DNA from: Aestuariimicrobium sp. p3-SID1156
Lineage (GTDB): Bacteria > Actinomycetota > Actinomycetes > Propionibacteriales > Propionibacteriaceae
Length of the DNA: 64,000 nucleotides
Reading direction: 5' to 3'
Assembly: GCF_025144225.1 (NCBI RefSeq)
Contig: NZ_JALXXB010000001.1
Span: forward strand, 124,001-188,000
Positions 8,851 through 17,216 of the stretch are shown here, in pieces. A program made the translations under genes and the position numbers. A model generated the notes under the pieces. That model saw only the letters and a program-made list of their open reading frames with translations. It had not been told where the DNA came from and searched no databases. Every line of letters starts with the position of its first letter. Position 1 is the stretch's first letter.

Positions 8851-9804
8851 ATGACAGACCCGGAGGACTGGATCAGGACATCGACCTACTGCTCGATGGT
8901 CCACATCGGCCAGCAGCTGACCCACGAGATCTCCCCGGACCTGCAACGCCTCGGCATCGACCCCACGCTCTACCTCACCCTCGGGCAGGTGCTGCACCAC
9001 CCCGGCGTCACACCGGCCGACCTGGCGCGGCACTGCCACATGACCCCGCAGGCCACCGGCGAGGTGCTGCGCCGCGCCGAGGAGCGCGGCCTGGTCAACC
9101 GGGAGGGGGAGCGGGGCCGAGGCCGGCGCACCCACGTGCAGTTGACCGAGGCCGGACGCACGCTGCTCGAGGCGGGCTGGCCCGTCGTGCACGGCGCCGG
9201 AGCGGAACGACTCAGCCCCGCCCAGCACGGGCAGATGCAGGGACTCCTGGACCTGTTGCGGGGCCAGCCCGAGGACACCGAGGATGTCGTGGTCCTCGTC
9301 GACGACCGGGGTGAAGAACTCGGGACTGCGCCGCGCCTCGGCGTCCATGATCGAAACACGCCGCTGCACAAGGCCTTCTCGACCCACCTGCGCCGACCGG
9401 ACGGCAAGGTGCTCATCACCCGACGCGCCCTGCACAAGACCACCTGGCCGGGAGCGTGGACGAACTCCGCCTGCGGCCACGTGCGCCCGGGGGAATCACC
9501 GGTCGAGGCGGCGCTGCGGCGCGTCACCGAGGAACTGGGCGTCGCGCCCACCGGCCTTCGGGTGGTGCTGCCGGACTTCCGCTACCGCGCGGTGGACGCC
9601 AGCGGCGTGGTCGAGAACGAGCTCTGCCCGGTGATGGTGGGCGAGGTCGACCCGGATGCGATCCGCCTCGACCCGGCGGAGGTCTGCGAGATGGACTGGG
9701 TGCCCTGGTCCGAACTCCGGCGCACCGCGGCCACGCTTCCCAGATTGTTGAGCCCCTGGTCGGTGCTCCAGTTCGAGGCCCTGGGGGAGGACCCATGGCA
9801 GTGA
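8851..9804 (+). CDS. MarR-type regulator fused to type I isopentenyl-diphosphate isomerase
   Basis: 317 residues in one uninterrupted frame. Residues about 10-137 are a MarR winged helix: recognition segment A-D-L-A-R-H-C-H-M-T-P-Q-A-T-G, wing G-R-G-R-R-T-H-V and L-T-E-A-G-R. Residues about 145-317 are a type I IPP isomerase (IPP to DMAPP). Every E. coli Idi metal or catalytic residue is present at a constant offset of +141: H166, H173, H210, catalytic C208 (NSACGH), E228, E255 and catalytic E257 (ENELCP). The isomerase half therefore looks fully active. The start is ATG 8851. It overlaps crtE by 10 bp, so regulator, isomerase and prenyl synthase are cotranslated. The fusion could let the pathway's first committed enzyme control its own operon. 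Confidence 0.9.
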   Translation: MTDPEDWIRTSTYCSMVHIGQQLTHEISPDLQRLGIDPTLYLTLGQVLHHPGVTPADLARHCHMTPQATGEVLRRAEERGLVNREGERGRGRRTHVQLTEAGRTLLEAGWPVVHGAGAERLSPAQHGQMQGLLDLLRGQPEDTEDVVVLVDDRGEELGTAPRLGVHDRNTPLHKAFSTHLRRPDGKVLITRRALHKTTWPGAWTNSACGHVRPGESPVEAALRRVTEELGVAPTGLRVVLPDFRYRAVDASGVVENELCPVMVGEVDPDAIRLDPAEVCEMDWVPWSELRRTAATLPRLLSPWSVLQFEALGEDPWQ

Positions 9805-10856
9805 CCGCCGACGAGGTCCTCGCCGCCGTCGATGACCGTCTGCGGACCTGGGTGGAGGATGTGGCCGGGGCCTGGCACGGGCTCGGGGTGACCGACGATG
9901 ACCTGCTGGCTGAGCTGGCGCTTCCTCAACTGCTGGCAGAGGCAGCTGCGGGCGGCAAGCGGCTGCGTCCTGAGATGGTGCACTGGGGCTGGGTCGCGGC
10001 CGGCGCCCCGGCCGACAAGTACGCCCAGGTGGTGCAACTGGGTGCGGCCCTGGAGTTGCTGCACGTCTTCGCCCTGGTCCACGACGACGTGATGGACGCC
10101 GCCGAGCTGCGACGGGGCCGGCCCAGCGTGCACGCCCGCGCCCGCGACCTGCACGCGACGCGGGGGGACGCCGGCGACTCGCGTGCCTTCGGTGAGCACA
10201 TCGCGATCCTGGCCGGGGACCTGGCCCATGCCGAGGCCGACCACCTGGTCGGATACCTGCCCGAACCTGTGCGCCGGGTGTGGCGGCTGATGGTCGTCGA
10301 ACTGGTGCTTGGCCAGCAGCGGGACCTCACTGGTACCGCCCTGCGTCGCCGCGACCTGGAGCAGGCCCGCGAGGTGTCGCGACTCAAGTCCGGTGCCTAC
10401 ACCGTCCAGCGGCCGCTCCAGTTGGGGGCCCTGATCGGCGGTGCCGACCACGCCCTGGTCGAGGCGCTGATGGCCTTCGGCTGGCATGCCGGGGAGGTCT
10501 TCGGCCTTCGCGATGACGCCCTGGGCATCTGGGGCGACCCGGCCCGGACCGGCAAGTCCGTCGACGACGACCTGGAGCAGGGCAAGGCGACCGTCGCCCT
10601 CGCGCTGGCCAGCCAGCACCTCGGTGACAGCGGACGCGAGCTGTTGGTGCGGGTCGGCCAGGGGCAGCTGGCCCACGCCGAGGTGCAGGAATTGCGGCAG
10701 GAGCTGGATCGCTGCGGCGTCCGGGAGCGAGTGGAGACCCTGATCGAGCGCGGCGTCGACCGTGCCAGGGAGGCTCTGGCCAGCCCGCTGGTGCCGCCGG
10801 CCGCGGTCGAAGGGCTGACCGGAGCGCTGGAACGACTAGCTTGGAGGCAGTCATGA
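9795..10856 (+). CDS. crtE: Geranylgeranyl diphosphate synthase
   Basis: 353-residue trans-prenyltransferase that condenses IPP onto allylic diphosphates to give C20 GGPP for carotenoids. The first aspartate-rich motif is D97-D98-V-M-D101 with R-R-G beyond it, the G-G-K-R-L-R-P IPP-binding block is at about 53-59, and the second region reads R-D-D-A-L-G-I-W-G-D (about 239-248), a DDxxG variant common in actinobacterial GGPP synthases. GGGGGAGGACCC precedes the ATG at 9795; the longer in-frame ORF upstream is the shadow of the MarR-Idi gene. It overlaps that gene by 10 bp and crtI by 4 bp. Confidence 0.92.
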   Translation: MAVTADEVLAAVDDRLRTWVEDVAGAWHGLGVTDDDLLAELALPQLLAEAAAGGKRLRPEMVHWGWVAAGAPADKYAQVVQLGAALELLHVFALVHDDVMDAAELRRGRPSVHARARDLHATRGDAGDSRAFGEHIAILAGDLAHAEADHLVGYLPEPVRRVWRLMVVELVLGQQRDLTGTALRRRDLEQAREVSRLKSGAYTVQRPLQLGALIGGADHALVEALMAFGWHAGEVFGLRDDALGIWGDPARTGKSVDDDLEQGKATVALALASQHLGDSGRELLVRVGQGQLAHAEVQELRQELDRCGVRERVETLIERGVDRAREALASPLVPPAAVEGLTGALERLAWRQS

Positions 10857-12316
10857 GTCGAGTCATCGTCATCGGGGCCGGACTGGCCGGCCTGTCGGCC
10901 GCCTGTCACCTGATTGGCCAGGGGCACCAGGTCACCGTCGTCGAACGCGAGGCGGTGCCGGGGGGACGCGGGCTGCGACGCGTCCAGGAGGGGTTCTCCT
11001 TCGACCTCGGTCCGACCGTGATGACGATGCCCGAGCTGCTCGACGAACCCCTGCGGGCTGCAGGCTCCTCCCAGGCCGAGGCGGTCCCGATGCGGCGGCT
11101 GGACCCGGCCTACCGCGGCATCTTCGCCGACGGCAGCGAGTTGTTGGTCCGGGACTCGACCGCCGCCACTGCCGCCGAGATCGAGAAACTGGCCGGAGCG
11201 GCGGAGGCGGCGTCCTTCGTGGACCTCGAGGCCGACCTGGCCCGCCTGTACGAGCTGGAACTGCCACACTTCATCGACACCAACTACGACTCTGTGCTGG
11301 ACCTGCTCGCCCACCCGCTGGCGGCGGCCGGACTGGTGCGACGGGGTGCCTTCGGACCGCTGCAGTCCATGATCAACAAGCGGATCAGTGACCCCCGGCT
11401 GCGCCGGATGCTGACCTTCCAGGCGCTGTATGCCGGCCTGTCCCCCGCCACCGCGCTCGGTGTCTACGCCGTGATCACCTACATGGACACCTACCGTGGC
11501 GTGTGGCTGCCAGAGGGCGGCATGGGCGCGATCCCCGCGGGGATGGCCGAGGTGGTGGAGCGCTCGGCGACCATCGAGTACGGGAGGAGTGTCACCGCGC
11601 TGCTGCGTCGTCCCGATGGGGTGGTGGCCGGGGTGAGGACCGACGGTGGGCCGCTCAGCGCGGACGCGGTGGTGTGCACCCTGGATGCGCCCCACGCCTA
11701 CCGCACGCTGCTGCCCGAGCTGCGGTTGCCCCGATCCCTGCGCCGCCCGGTCTACTCGCCCTCGGCGGTGCTGTGGCATGTCGGTGTCCGCGGGGAGCTG
11801 CCCGAGCGGGCCGCCCACCACAACATCCACTTCGGTGAACAGTGGGAGGGCTGCTTCGAGGCGCTCGTCGATCGCGGCGAGCTGATGCCCGACCCGGCAC
11901 GGCTGGTCACGGTGTCCTCGCTGGGCGAGCCCGGGTTGGCGCCCGAGGGCTGCCACACGCTCTATGTCCTCGAACCGGCCCCCAACCTTGACGGACGTGT
12001 CGACTGGACCGCCGAACGCGAGCCCTTCCGCGAACGGCTCGCCACCTTCCTGGACCGGGAGGGCTACCCGACCGAGATCGTCACCGAGCACCTGGTCACC
12101 CCGCTGGACTGGGCCGGGCTGGGGATGGGCGGTGGAACCCCGTTCGGCCTGGCCCACCTCTTCCGCCAGACCGGCCCCTTCCGACCCGCGAACCATGATC
12201 GTCGAGTGCCGGGATTGTTCTTCGCAGGCTCCTCGACGGTGCCCGGCGTCGGGGTGCCGATGGTGCTGATCAGCGGCAAGCTGGCCGCCCAGCGAGTGGA
12301 GCAATGGCTGCCATGA
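10853..12316 (+). CDS. crtI: Phytoene desaturase
   Basis: 487-residue CrtI-type FAD desaturase that converts phytoene to lycopene. The dinucleotide fold I-V-I-G-A-G-L-A-G-L is at the N-terminus, the R-G-L-R-R-x-Q-E-G-F-S-F-D-L-G-P block follows, and the C-terminal carotenoid-desaturase signature G-L-F-F-A-G-S-S-T-V-P-G-V-G-V-P is present. The ATG at 10853 overlaps the crtE stop (ATGA) and has GGAGG before it, so the in-frame ATG at 10841 was not used. Confidence 0.93.
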   Translation: MSRVIVIGAGLAGLSAACHLIGQGHQVTVVEREAVPGGRGLRRVQEGFSFDLGPTVMTMPELLDEPLRAAGSSQAEAVPMRRLDPAYRGIFADGSELLVRDSTAATAAEIEKLAGAAEAASFVDLEADLARLYELELPHFIDTNYDSVLDLLAHPLAAAGLVRRGAFGPLQSMINKRISDPRLRRMLTFQALYAGLSPATALGVYAVITYMDTYRGVWLPEGGMGAIPAGMAEVVERSATIEYGRSVTALLRRPDGVVAGVRTDGGPLSADAVVCTLDAPHAYRTLLPELRLPRSLRRPVYSPSAVLWHVGVRGELPERAAHHNIHFGEQWEGCFEALVDRGELMPDPARLVTVSSLGEPGLAPEGCHTLYVLEPAPNLDGRVDWTAEREPFRERLATFLDREGYPTEIVTEHLVTPLDWAGLGMGGGTPFGLAHLFRQTGPFRPANHDRRVPGLFFAGSSTVPGVGVPMVLISGKLAAQRVEQWLP

Positions 12317-13194
12317 GCCCTTCAGGGACCGTCCAACTCGCGGCTGGCTACCGCGAATGCGCCCGGCTCACCTGGCAGCACGGCACCACCTACTACTGGG
12401 GCGCCATGCTGTTGCCCCGCCCGCAGCGCCGCCACGTCTTCGCCATCTACGCCCTGTGCCGACTGGCCGATGACATCGTGGACGCCCCCAGCGCCACCAG
12501 CGATGCCGCCCTGTTGCCGGCCACCGGGGCCGCGCTGGCCGGCTTCCAGGACCAGTTCGAGGCCGCGCTCGCGGGGGAGGACTCCACCCCCGTCCTGGCC
12601 GCGGTCGCGTCCACCGTCAGGGAGTGCGGGATCGACACCGAATGTTTCGACCGGTTCTTCGGTGCCATGACGATGGACCTGGACACCGAGAGCTATGCCA
12701 CCTGGCCCGACCTGCTCGGCTACATGGAGGGGTCCGCGGCGGTGATCGGGGAGATGATGCTGCCAGTGCTGCAGCCGCTCGACCCGGCCGCGCGCGAACC
12801 CGCCCGGGCCCTGGGCTTCGCCTTCCAGCTCACCAACTTCCTTCGTGATGTGGGGGAGGATCTGGATCGCGGGCGCGTGTACATCCCCCAGGAGGACCTG
12901 GCCCGGTTCGGCGCCGACCCTGCCCGCCGTATCGCCGACGAGCCGTGGCGCGAGGTGATGCGCTTCCAGATCGAGCGCAACCGTGAGCTCTATCGGCAGG
13001 CGGATGCCGGGTTGCCGATGCTCCCGCCGGCTTCACGCCGCTGCGTCGGCACTGCGCAGCTGCTGTACTCCCAGATCCTGGAGCGGATCGAGGCCAGTGA
13101 CTACGACGTGTTCAGCACCCGCGCCCGGGTGCCGACCTGGCGCAAGGCGCTGACCGCCGCCCGCGCCTCGGTGCTGGTGGGGCGGCCGGCGTGA
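12313..13194 (+). CDS. crtB: Phytoene synthase
   Basis: 293-residue squalene/phytoene synthase joining two GGPP to phytoene. The first Asp motif D-D-I-V-D follows L-C-R-L-A; the second region D-V-G-E-D-L-D-R-G-R-V-Y-I-P is the family signature. The ATG at 12313 overlaps the crtI stop (ATGA) as elsewhere in this operon; an ATG at 12304 would add three residues. The 3' end overlaps crtY by 4 bp. Confidence 0.93.
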   Translation: MSPSGTVQLAAGYRECARLTWQHGTTYYWGAMLLPRPQRRHVFAIYALCRLADDIVDAPSATSDAALLPATGAALAGFQDQFEAALAGEDSTPVLAAVASTVRECGIDTECFDRFFGAMTMDLDTESYATWPDLLGYMEGSAAVIGEMMLPVLQPLDPAAREPARALGFAFQLTNFLRDVGEDLDRGRVYIPQEDLARFGADPARRIADEPWREVMRFQIERNRELYRQADAGLPMLPPASRRCVGTAQLLYSQILERIEASDYDVFSTRARVPTWRKALTAARASVLVGRPA

Positions 13195-14291
13195 GCGCTC
13201 CCGACCTGACGGTGGTGGGGTTGGGCCCGGCCGGGCGCACGCTGGCCCACCGCGCCCTCGCCCGGGGCCTGCGGGTTCGGGTGGTTGACCCCCGACCGGC
13301 GCGGCTGTGGCGGAACACCTATGGCGGGTGGGCGCACCAGCTCCCCGAATGGTTGCCCGACGAGGTGGTCGGGGCGCGGTCGAAACGGACCGTGATGCGC
13401 ACCGGTGCCGTGCATGTCCTTCCGGAGCCGTACCTCGTGCTCGACACCCCGCGGCTGCAGCAGGCCTTGTCGATCGAGGGGGCCGAGGTCGTCGAGAGGG
13501 TCGTGGACGATGCCGAGCTCGCGGCGCTGCCGGGCGCCGTGGTGGACTGTCGCGGCTCGCGGCCTGCGGGCGTCCCCGGGGGTGGACCGGCGCAGACGGC
13601 ATTCGGGCTGATGCTGCCGAGGGGGTGGTCGGAGAAACTCCTGCGCGGCGACGAGGCGGTGCTGATGGAGTGGACGCCCCATGACGGGCGCGCGCGGTGG
13701 GGGACCGAGGAGCCCAGCTTCTGCTACCTGATCCCGCTCCCGGACGGGCGGGTCCTGGCCGAGGAGACCTGCCTGGCGGGCTCGCCGGCACTGCGTTCGG
13801 CGGAACTGGAGCGCAGGCTGGGCGCACGGCTGGACCTGCTCGGCGTCCCCGAGGAGGCGCGACGGGCTGCCGAGGTCGAACGCGTCCACATCCCGCTCAC
13901 CCACCTGCCCCGCGGGTCGGGCGTGCCGCCATTCGGGGCTGCCGGCGACCAGCTCAACCCGATCACCGGCTACAGCGTGTTCGCCAGCCTCGCCCAGGCC
14001 GACGATGTCCTGGACGCGGTACTCGGCGGTCGGCCGGTCGCTGCGCCCCGTGGTACCCGAGCGCTCCGGCTGGCGGCGCTGGGCGCTGTCCTCAAGCTCT
14101 CCGGGGATGCGACTGTCCAGCTCTTCGATGCCTTTGCTCGGTTGTCGGTCGCCGACCAGCGCGCCGTGATGGACCCTGCCACGCCCGCGACCGAGCTGGT
14201 GGCCGCCCTGACCCGACAATGGGCTGCGATGCCGGGCCCCGACCGTTTCCGCCTCGTCTCCGCCACTGCCCAAGGAGTGCTCCGACCATGA
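13191..14291 (+). CDS. crtY: Lycopene beta-cyclase (FAD-dependent CrtY type)
   Basis: 366 residues. The N-terminal V-V-G-L-G-P-A-G-R fold binds FAD/NAD(P), and the cyclase signature I-P-L-P-D-G-R-V-L-A-E-E-T-C-L corresponds to the catalytic E-E-T block. It is the single-chain soluble CrtY family used by Streptomyces, not the membrane CrtYc/CrtYd pair of Brevibacterium. It makes the beta-carotene on which CrtU acts. It starts at a GTG inside the crtB stop (GTGA) and ends inside the next start (ATGA). Confidence 0.85.
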   Translation: MSAPDLTVVGLGPAGRTLAHRALARGLRVRVVDPRPARLWRNTYGGWAHQLPEWLPDEVVGARSKRTVMRTGAVHVLPEPYLVLDTPRLQQALSIEGAEVVERVVDDAELAALPGAVVDCRGSRPAGVPGGGPAQTAFGLMLPRGWSEKLLRGDEAVLMEWTPHDGRARWGTEEPSFCYLIPLPDGRVLAEETCLAGSPALRSAELERRLGARLDLLGVPEEARRAAEVERVHIPLTHLPRGSGVPPFGAAGDQLNPITGYSVFASLAQADDVLDAVLGGRPVAAPRGTRALRLAALGAVLKLSGDATVQLFDAFARLSVADQRAVMDPATPATELVAALTRQWAAMPGPDRFRLVSATAQGVLRP

Positions 14292-16075
14292 TTGACGTCA
14301 CCTCCGGCTTCGACGCTGCTGCCCGCAAGTATGACCTGATGGTGGCGCTCAACCCCGGCTACCGCGCCCACCTGCGCCGGGCCGCCGAGGCCCTGCTCGA
14401 CCAGATGGACGCCGCCGAGCCGGTGCTCTTCGACCTCGGCTGCGGGTCCGGATTGTCGACCCGCCAGCTGCTGGAGGCCGCTGGTCGTCGAGGGCTTCAA
14501 CCGCGCATCATCGGGGTGGATGCCTCCGGCGGCATGTTGGACCAGGCCCGCGCCCGCGCCTGGCCCGACGGGGTCGAGTTCCACCAGTCCCGCGCCGAGG
14601 ACCTGCGTGAGCTCTGCGCAGAACTGGAGTTGCCGCTTGCTGATGGCGTCCTCGCCTGTTACCTGCTGCGCAATGTCGGCGACCTGGACGGCGCCCTGCG
14701 CGCGATCCGTGAGGTGTCGCGCCCGGGGGCGCCGCTGGTGGCCGAGGACTACTCGGTGCGCGGTTCGGCGGCGGCCGCCCGAAAGTGGGGGCTGGTCAAC
14801 CGGCGGATCATCATCCCGCTGGCGCGGGTGATTGATGGTGATGCCGCCCTGTACGAGTACCTCCACCGCACCGTCGACGACTTCGCGACCATGCCCGAAC
14901 TCGCGGGGGCCATGGAGCAGGCCGGCTGGGTCGACATCGCCTGGCGCACTGTTCCGGGCTGGCAGCGCGACATCCTGCACCTGATCCGGGCACGCACCCC
15001 TCGCCCTGACCTGCCCCCGGTCGAGCATTCCTGCGGCGCCTGGCGGATCCGCGCCGCGAAACCCGCTCGCGAGGTGCTGCGCGCCCGACACCAGACCACC
15101 CAGGCCGGTTTCACCGCCGAGTTCATCCCGAAAGGCAAGCTGGAGCACCGCCCGATCCTGATCAGTGACGGCCCGATCCACGACGAACAGCGCCGCAAGG
15201 TGGCGCGCTTCTTCGCCCCGACCGTGGTCGCCGCCGAGTACACCGCGCTGATGGACCAGGCCCTGCAGCGGTGGGTGGGGCCCATCGCCCCCGGCGAGGT
15301 CGTTGCCGTCGATGAGCTGGCGCTCCATTTCGCCGTCGACGTGACGGCTCGGATCGTGGGGCTGGACGCCTCCGAGGTGATCGCCATGTCCCGTCGACTG
15401 GAGTCCTTTTTTCGGCAACCCCCCTTCGACATCACCCGCCCCGACCTGGGCCGCACCCCCTCACAGTGGGCGCGCGCCGCCTGGCATGGGCTGGTGCCGA
15501 TCGGGCGGTTCTGGTGGTCCGACGTGCGCCCTGCGGTCCGAGCCCGCCGCAGCGAGCCCCGCGACGACATCATCAGCCACCTCATCGCCGAGGGCTACTC
15601 CGACATCGACATCCTCATCGAATCGGTCACCTACGGCACCGCCGGCATGGTCACCACCCGCGAGTTCATGGCGATGTCTCTCTGGCAGTTGCTCCGGGAC
15701 GCCGACCTGCGCCAGCGCTACGAGGCTTCTGCACTCGACGAGCGTCTGGCGATCCTGGAGGACCTCATCCGGCGCGACCCGGTGGTGGGCAACCTGTATC
15801 GACGCATCCAGCAGCCCTTCGCGGATTTCGCCGAGGGGGACCTGGTCGACATCGACGTCCGCTGCGCGAACGGTGACGAGGACTCCGGGGCCGGGCTCAG
15901 CTTCGGCGACGGCGCCCACCGCTGCCCCGGCCAGCCCCTGGCCCTGCATGAGACCGATGTGCTGTTGAGGGCCCTGTTGGCGCGCAAACCCCGGGTCGTC
16001 CGCGAACCCGAGATCGGCTGGGTGGACCTGGTCGCCGGCTACACGGTGCGGGAGTTCCTCATCGAGTTGGGCTGA
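14288..16075 (+). CDS. SAM methyltransferase-cytochrome P450 fusion (CrtT-like plus P450)
   Basis: 595 residues in one frame. Residues 1-235 are a class I SAM methyltransferase (motif I V-L-F-D-L-G-C-G-S-G at 46-55, then G-V-D-A-S-G-G-M), in the slot after crtY occupied by crtT in Streptomyces crtYTU. Residues about 255-595 are a P450: helix-C H-D-E-Q-R-R (298-303), heme motif F-G-D-G-A-H-R-C-P-G with C546. Two signatures deviate. The I-helix reads A-G-M-V-T-T (452-457), with Val where the acidic residue normally sits. The K-helix reads E-D-L-I-R-R-D-P, which aligns Asp492 with the normally invariant Glu of E-x-x-R. The P450 part is also shorter than usual. It closes the crt operon, so an aromatic carotenoid is the likely substrate (inference). 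Confidence 0.88.
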   Translation: MIDVTSGFDAAARKYDLMVALNPGYRAHLRRAAEALLDQMDAAEPVLFDLGCGSGLSTRQLLEAAGRRGLQPRIIGVDASGGMLDQARARAWPDGVEFHQSRAEDLRELCAELELPLADGVLACYLLRNVGDLDGALRAIREVSRPGAPLVAEDYSVRGSAAAARKWGLVNRRIIIPLARVIDGDAALYEYLHRTVDDFATMPELAGAMEQAGWVDIAWRTVPGWQRDILHLIRARTPRPDLPPVEHSCGAWRIRAAKPAREVLRARHQTTQAGFTAEFIPKGKLEHRPILISDGPIHDEQRRKVARFFAPTVVAAEYTALMDQALQRWVGPIAPGEVVAVDELALHFAVDVTARIVGLDASEVIAMSRRLESFFRQPPFDITRPDLGRTPSQWARAAWHGLVPIGRFWWSDVRPAVRARRSEPRDDIISHLIAEGYSDIDILIESVTYGTAGMVTTREFMAMSLWQLLRDADLRQRYEASALDERLAILEDLIRRDPVVGNLYRRIQQPFADFAEGDLVDIDVRCANGDEDSGAGLSFGDGAHRCPGQPLALHETDVLLRALLARKPRVVREPEIGWVDLVAGYTVREFLIELG

Positions 16076-16081
16076 GGCAGG

Positions 16082-17032
16082 TCAGAGCAGGTCCAGGACC
16101 GCACGCGCGGTGGCGTCGTCGACGATCAGGTCGGTGGCCACCCGCGCCCGCAGCGCCCCCAACAGCGGGAGTGCCTTGCCGGTGCCTGCCGCGACGCAGA
16201 ACCGGCGCGGGATGCGCTGCAATTCCTGCGGCGTCGGGCCGCTCGCCCGAGCGTTGAGGCTGATGTCACGCCAGCTGCCGTCGGCGCGCAGGAGCACGGT
16301 GCAGACGTCGCCGACCACTTTCTCTGCGGTCAGCGTGGCGAAGTCCTTCTCATCGAGGTAGCCCTGCGAATAGACATGCGAAGGGACCGGTGAGTTCACC
16401 GAGCCCACCCCGAAGACCGCGACGTCAGCTCGCCGCTGGATCGCCAGCATCGCCTGGACGCTGCGTTCACGCCACATCGCCTGCCGGGTCTCGGCATAGT
16501 CGAAGAAGGCCGGGACCGGGAACAACAGGGGAGTGGCCGACCAGGCTGCCGCCATCGGCCCGATGATCGCGCCGACATAGGGGATCCCGGTCGAGCTCCC
16601 GTTCGCACCGCCGTTCAACTGCACCACCCGGACGCCATGCAGTTGGCGCGGCGTGACGTGCTCCACGATCGCTGCGGTGGTGTTGCCCCAGGCCACCCCG
16701 ACGGTGTCCTCGTCCTCGATGGCATCGGAGATGCTCTGCGCAGCCACCCTGGCCACCTGGTTGACCCGGTGCAACTCGGAGGCGGTGTCGCGAACCTGCA
16801 CGATCGTGACCGTGATCCCAAAGAGTCGTTCCAGAGTTGAGCCCACCGAGGAACGGTCCGTGGCACGAGGGTTGATGGAGATGCGCACCAGCCCCGTGTG
16901 GCGGGCCTCCTTCAGGAGCCGAGAGACCGTGCTGCGCGAGGTCCCCAGGTGTCGGGCGATCGTCTCCATCGTCTCGCCCTGGGCGTAGTACATGGTGGCC
17001 GCCGTGACGAGTTCCTCTGACCATTCGGGCAT
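16082..17032 (-). CDS. SorC/DeoR-family sugar-binding transcriptional regulator
   Basis: 316 residues. The N-terminal helix-turn-helix (E-T-I-A-R-H-L-G-T-S-R-S-T-V-S-R-L-L, about 22-39) is followed by a SorC effector domain with N-G-G-A-N-G-S and F-G-V-G-S-V blocks that resemble sugar-phosphate isomerase folds. It is divergent from glpK across a 184-bp gap rich in dyads, so a glycerol or glycerol-3-phosphate-responsive role is likely. It converges on the crt operon with only 6 bp between stops and no visible terminator. Confidence 0.85.
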   Translation of the reverse strand: MPEWSEELVTAATMYYAQGETMETIARHLGTSRSTVSRLLKEARHTGLVRISINPRATDRSSVGSTLERLFGITVTIVQVRDTASELHRVNQVARVAAQSISDAIEDEDTVGVAWGNTTAAIVEHVTPRQLHGVRVVQLNGGANGSSTGIPYVGAIIGPMAAAWSATPLLFPVPAFFDYAETRQAMWRERSVQAMLAIQRRADVAVFGVGSVNSPVPSHVYSQGYLDEKDFATLTAEKVVGDVCTVLLRADGSWRDISLNARASGPTPQELQRIPRRFCVAAGTGKALPLLGALRARVATDLIVDDATARAVLDLL

Positions 17033-17085
17033 GACTAGAACCTAGTCCGTTCAGGGCGTCCATGGGAGGAGGGGGTCGATCAGCT

Positions 17086-17189
17086 GTGCAGTCGTCGAGA
17101 ACGGTGTTGCACGTCAGTGCAGCGCTCTCGCTTCTTGAGTGCAGTCGTGATGCCATGGAGGCTGATGCGTCCACCAAGGTGGTGGACGC
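17086..17189. promoter_or_regulatory. glpK/sorC divergent control region with dyads and direct repeats
   Basis: Between the two starts are: GTGCAGTCGT repeated exactly at 17086-17095 and 17139-17148 (53 bp apart); a perfect dyad TGCAC-GTCA-GTGCA at 17108-17121 sharing the GTGCA core; and a perfect 10-bp stem with a 3-nt loop at 17167-17189 (left arm GCGTCCACCA), ending 27 bp before the glpK ATG. The repeated GTGCA core suggests a multi-site operator for the SorC regulator, and the last stem would form in the glpK leader RNA. Confidence 0.55.
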
Positions 17190-17216
17190 GGTCAACGAAG
17201 ACCCGGAAGGAACTCC

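Noticed and set aside
9270..9300. Possible frameshift joining two separate genes (marR and idi)
   Set aside because: The frame is continuous with no stop or start-SD signal between domains, and both domains are complete.
10397..12304. 635-residue minus-strand open frame across crtE and crtI
   Set aside because: No domain content; the plus-strand crt genes have complete signatures and overlapping starts.
13697..14287. Extension of the methyltransferase-P450 frame upstream into crtY
   Set aside because: The extra 197 residues are an out-of-frame reading of crtY; ATG 14288 overlaps the crtY stop as do all other starts in the operon.
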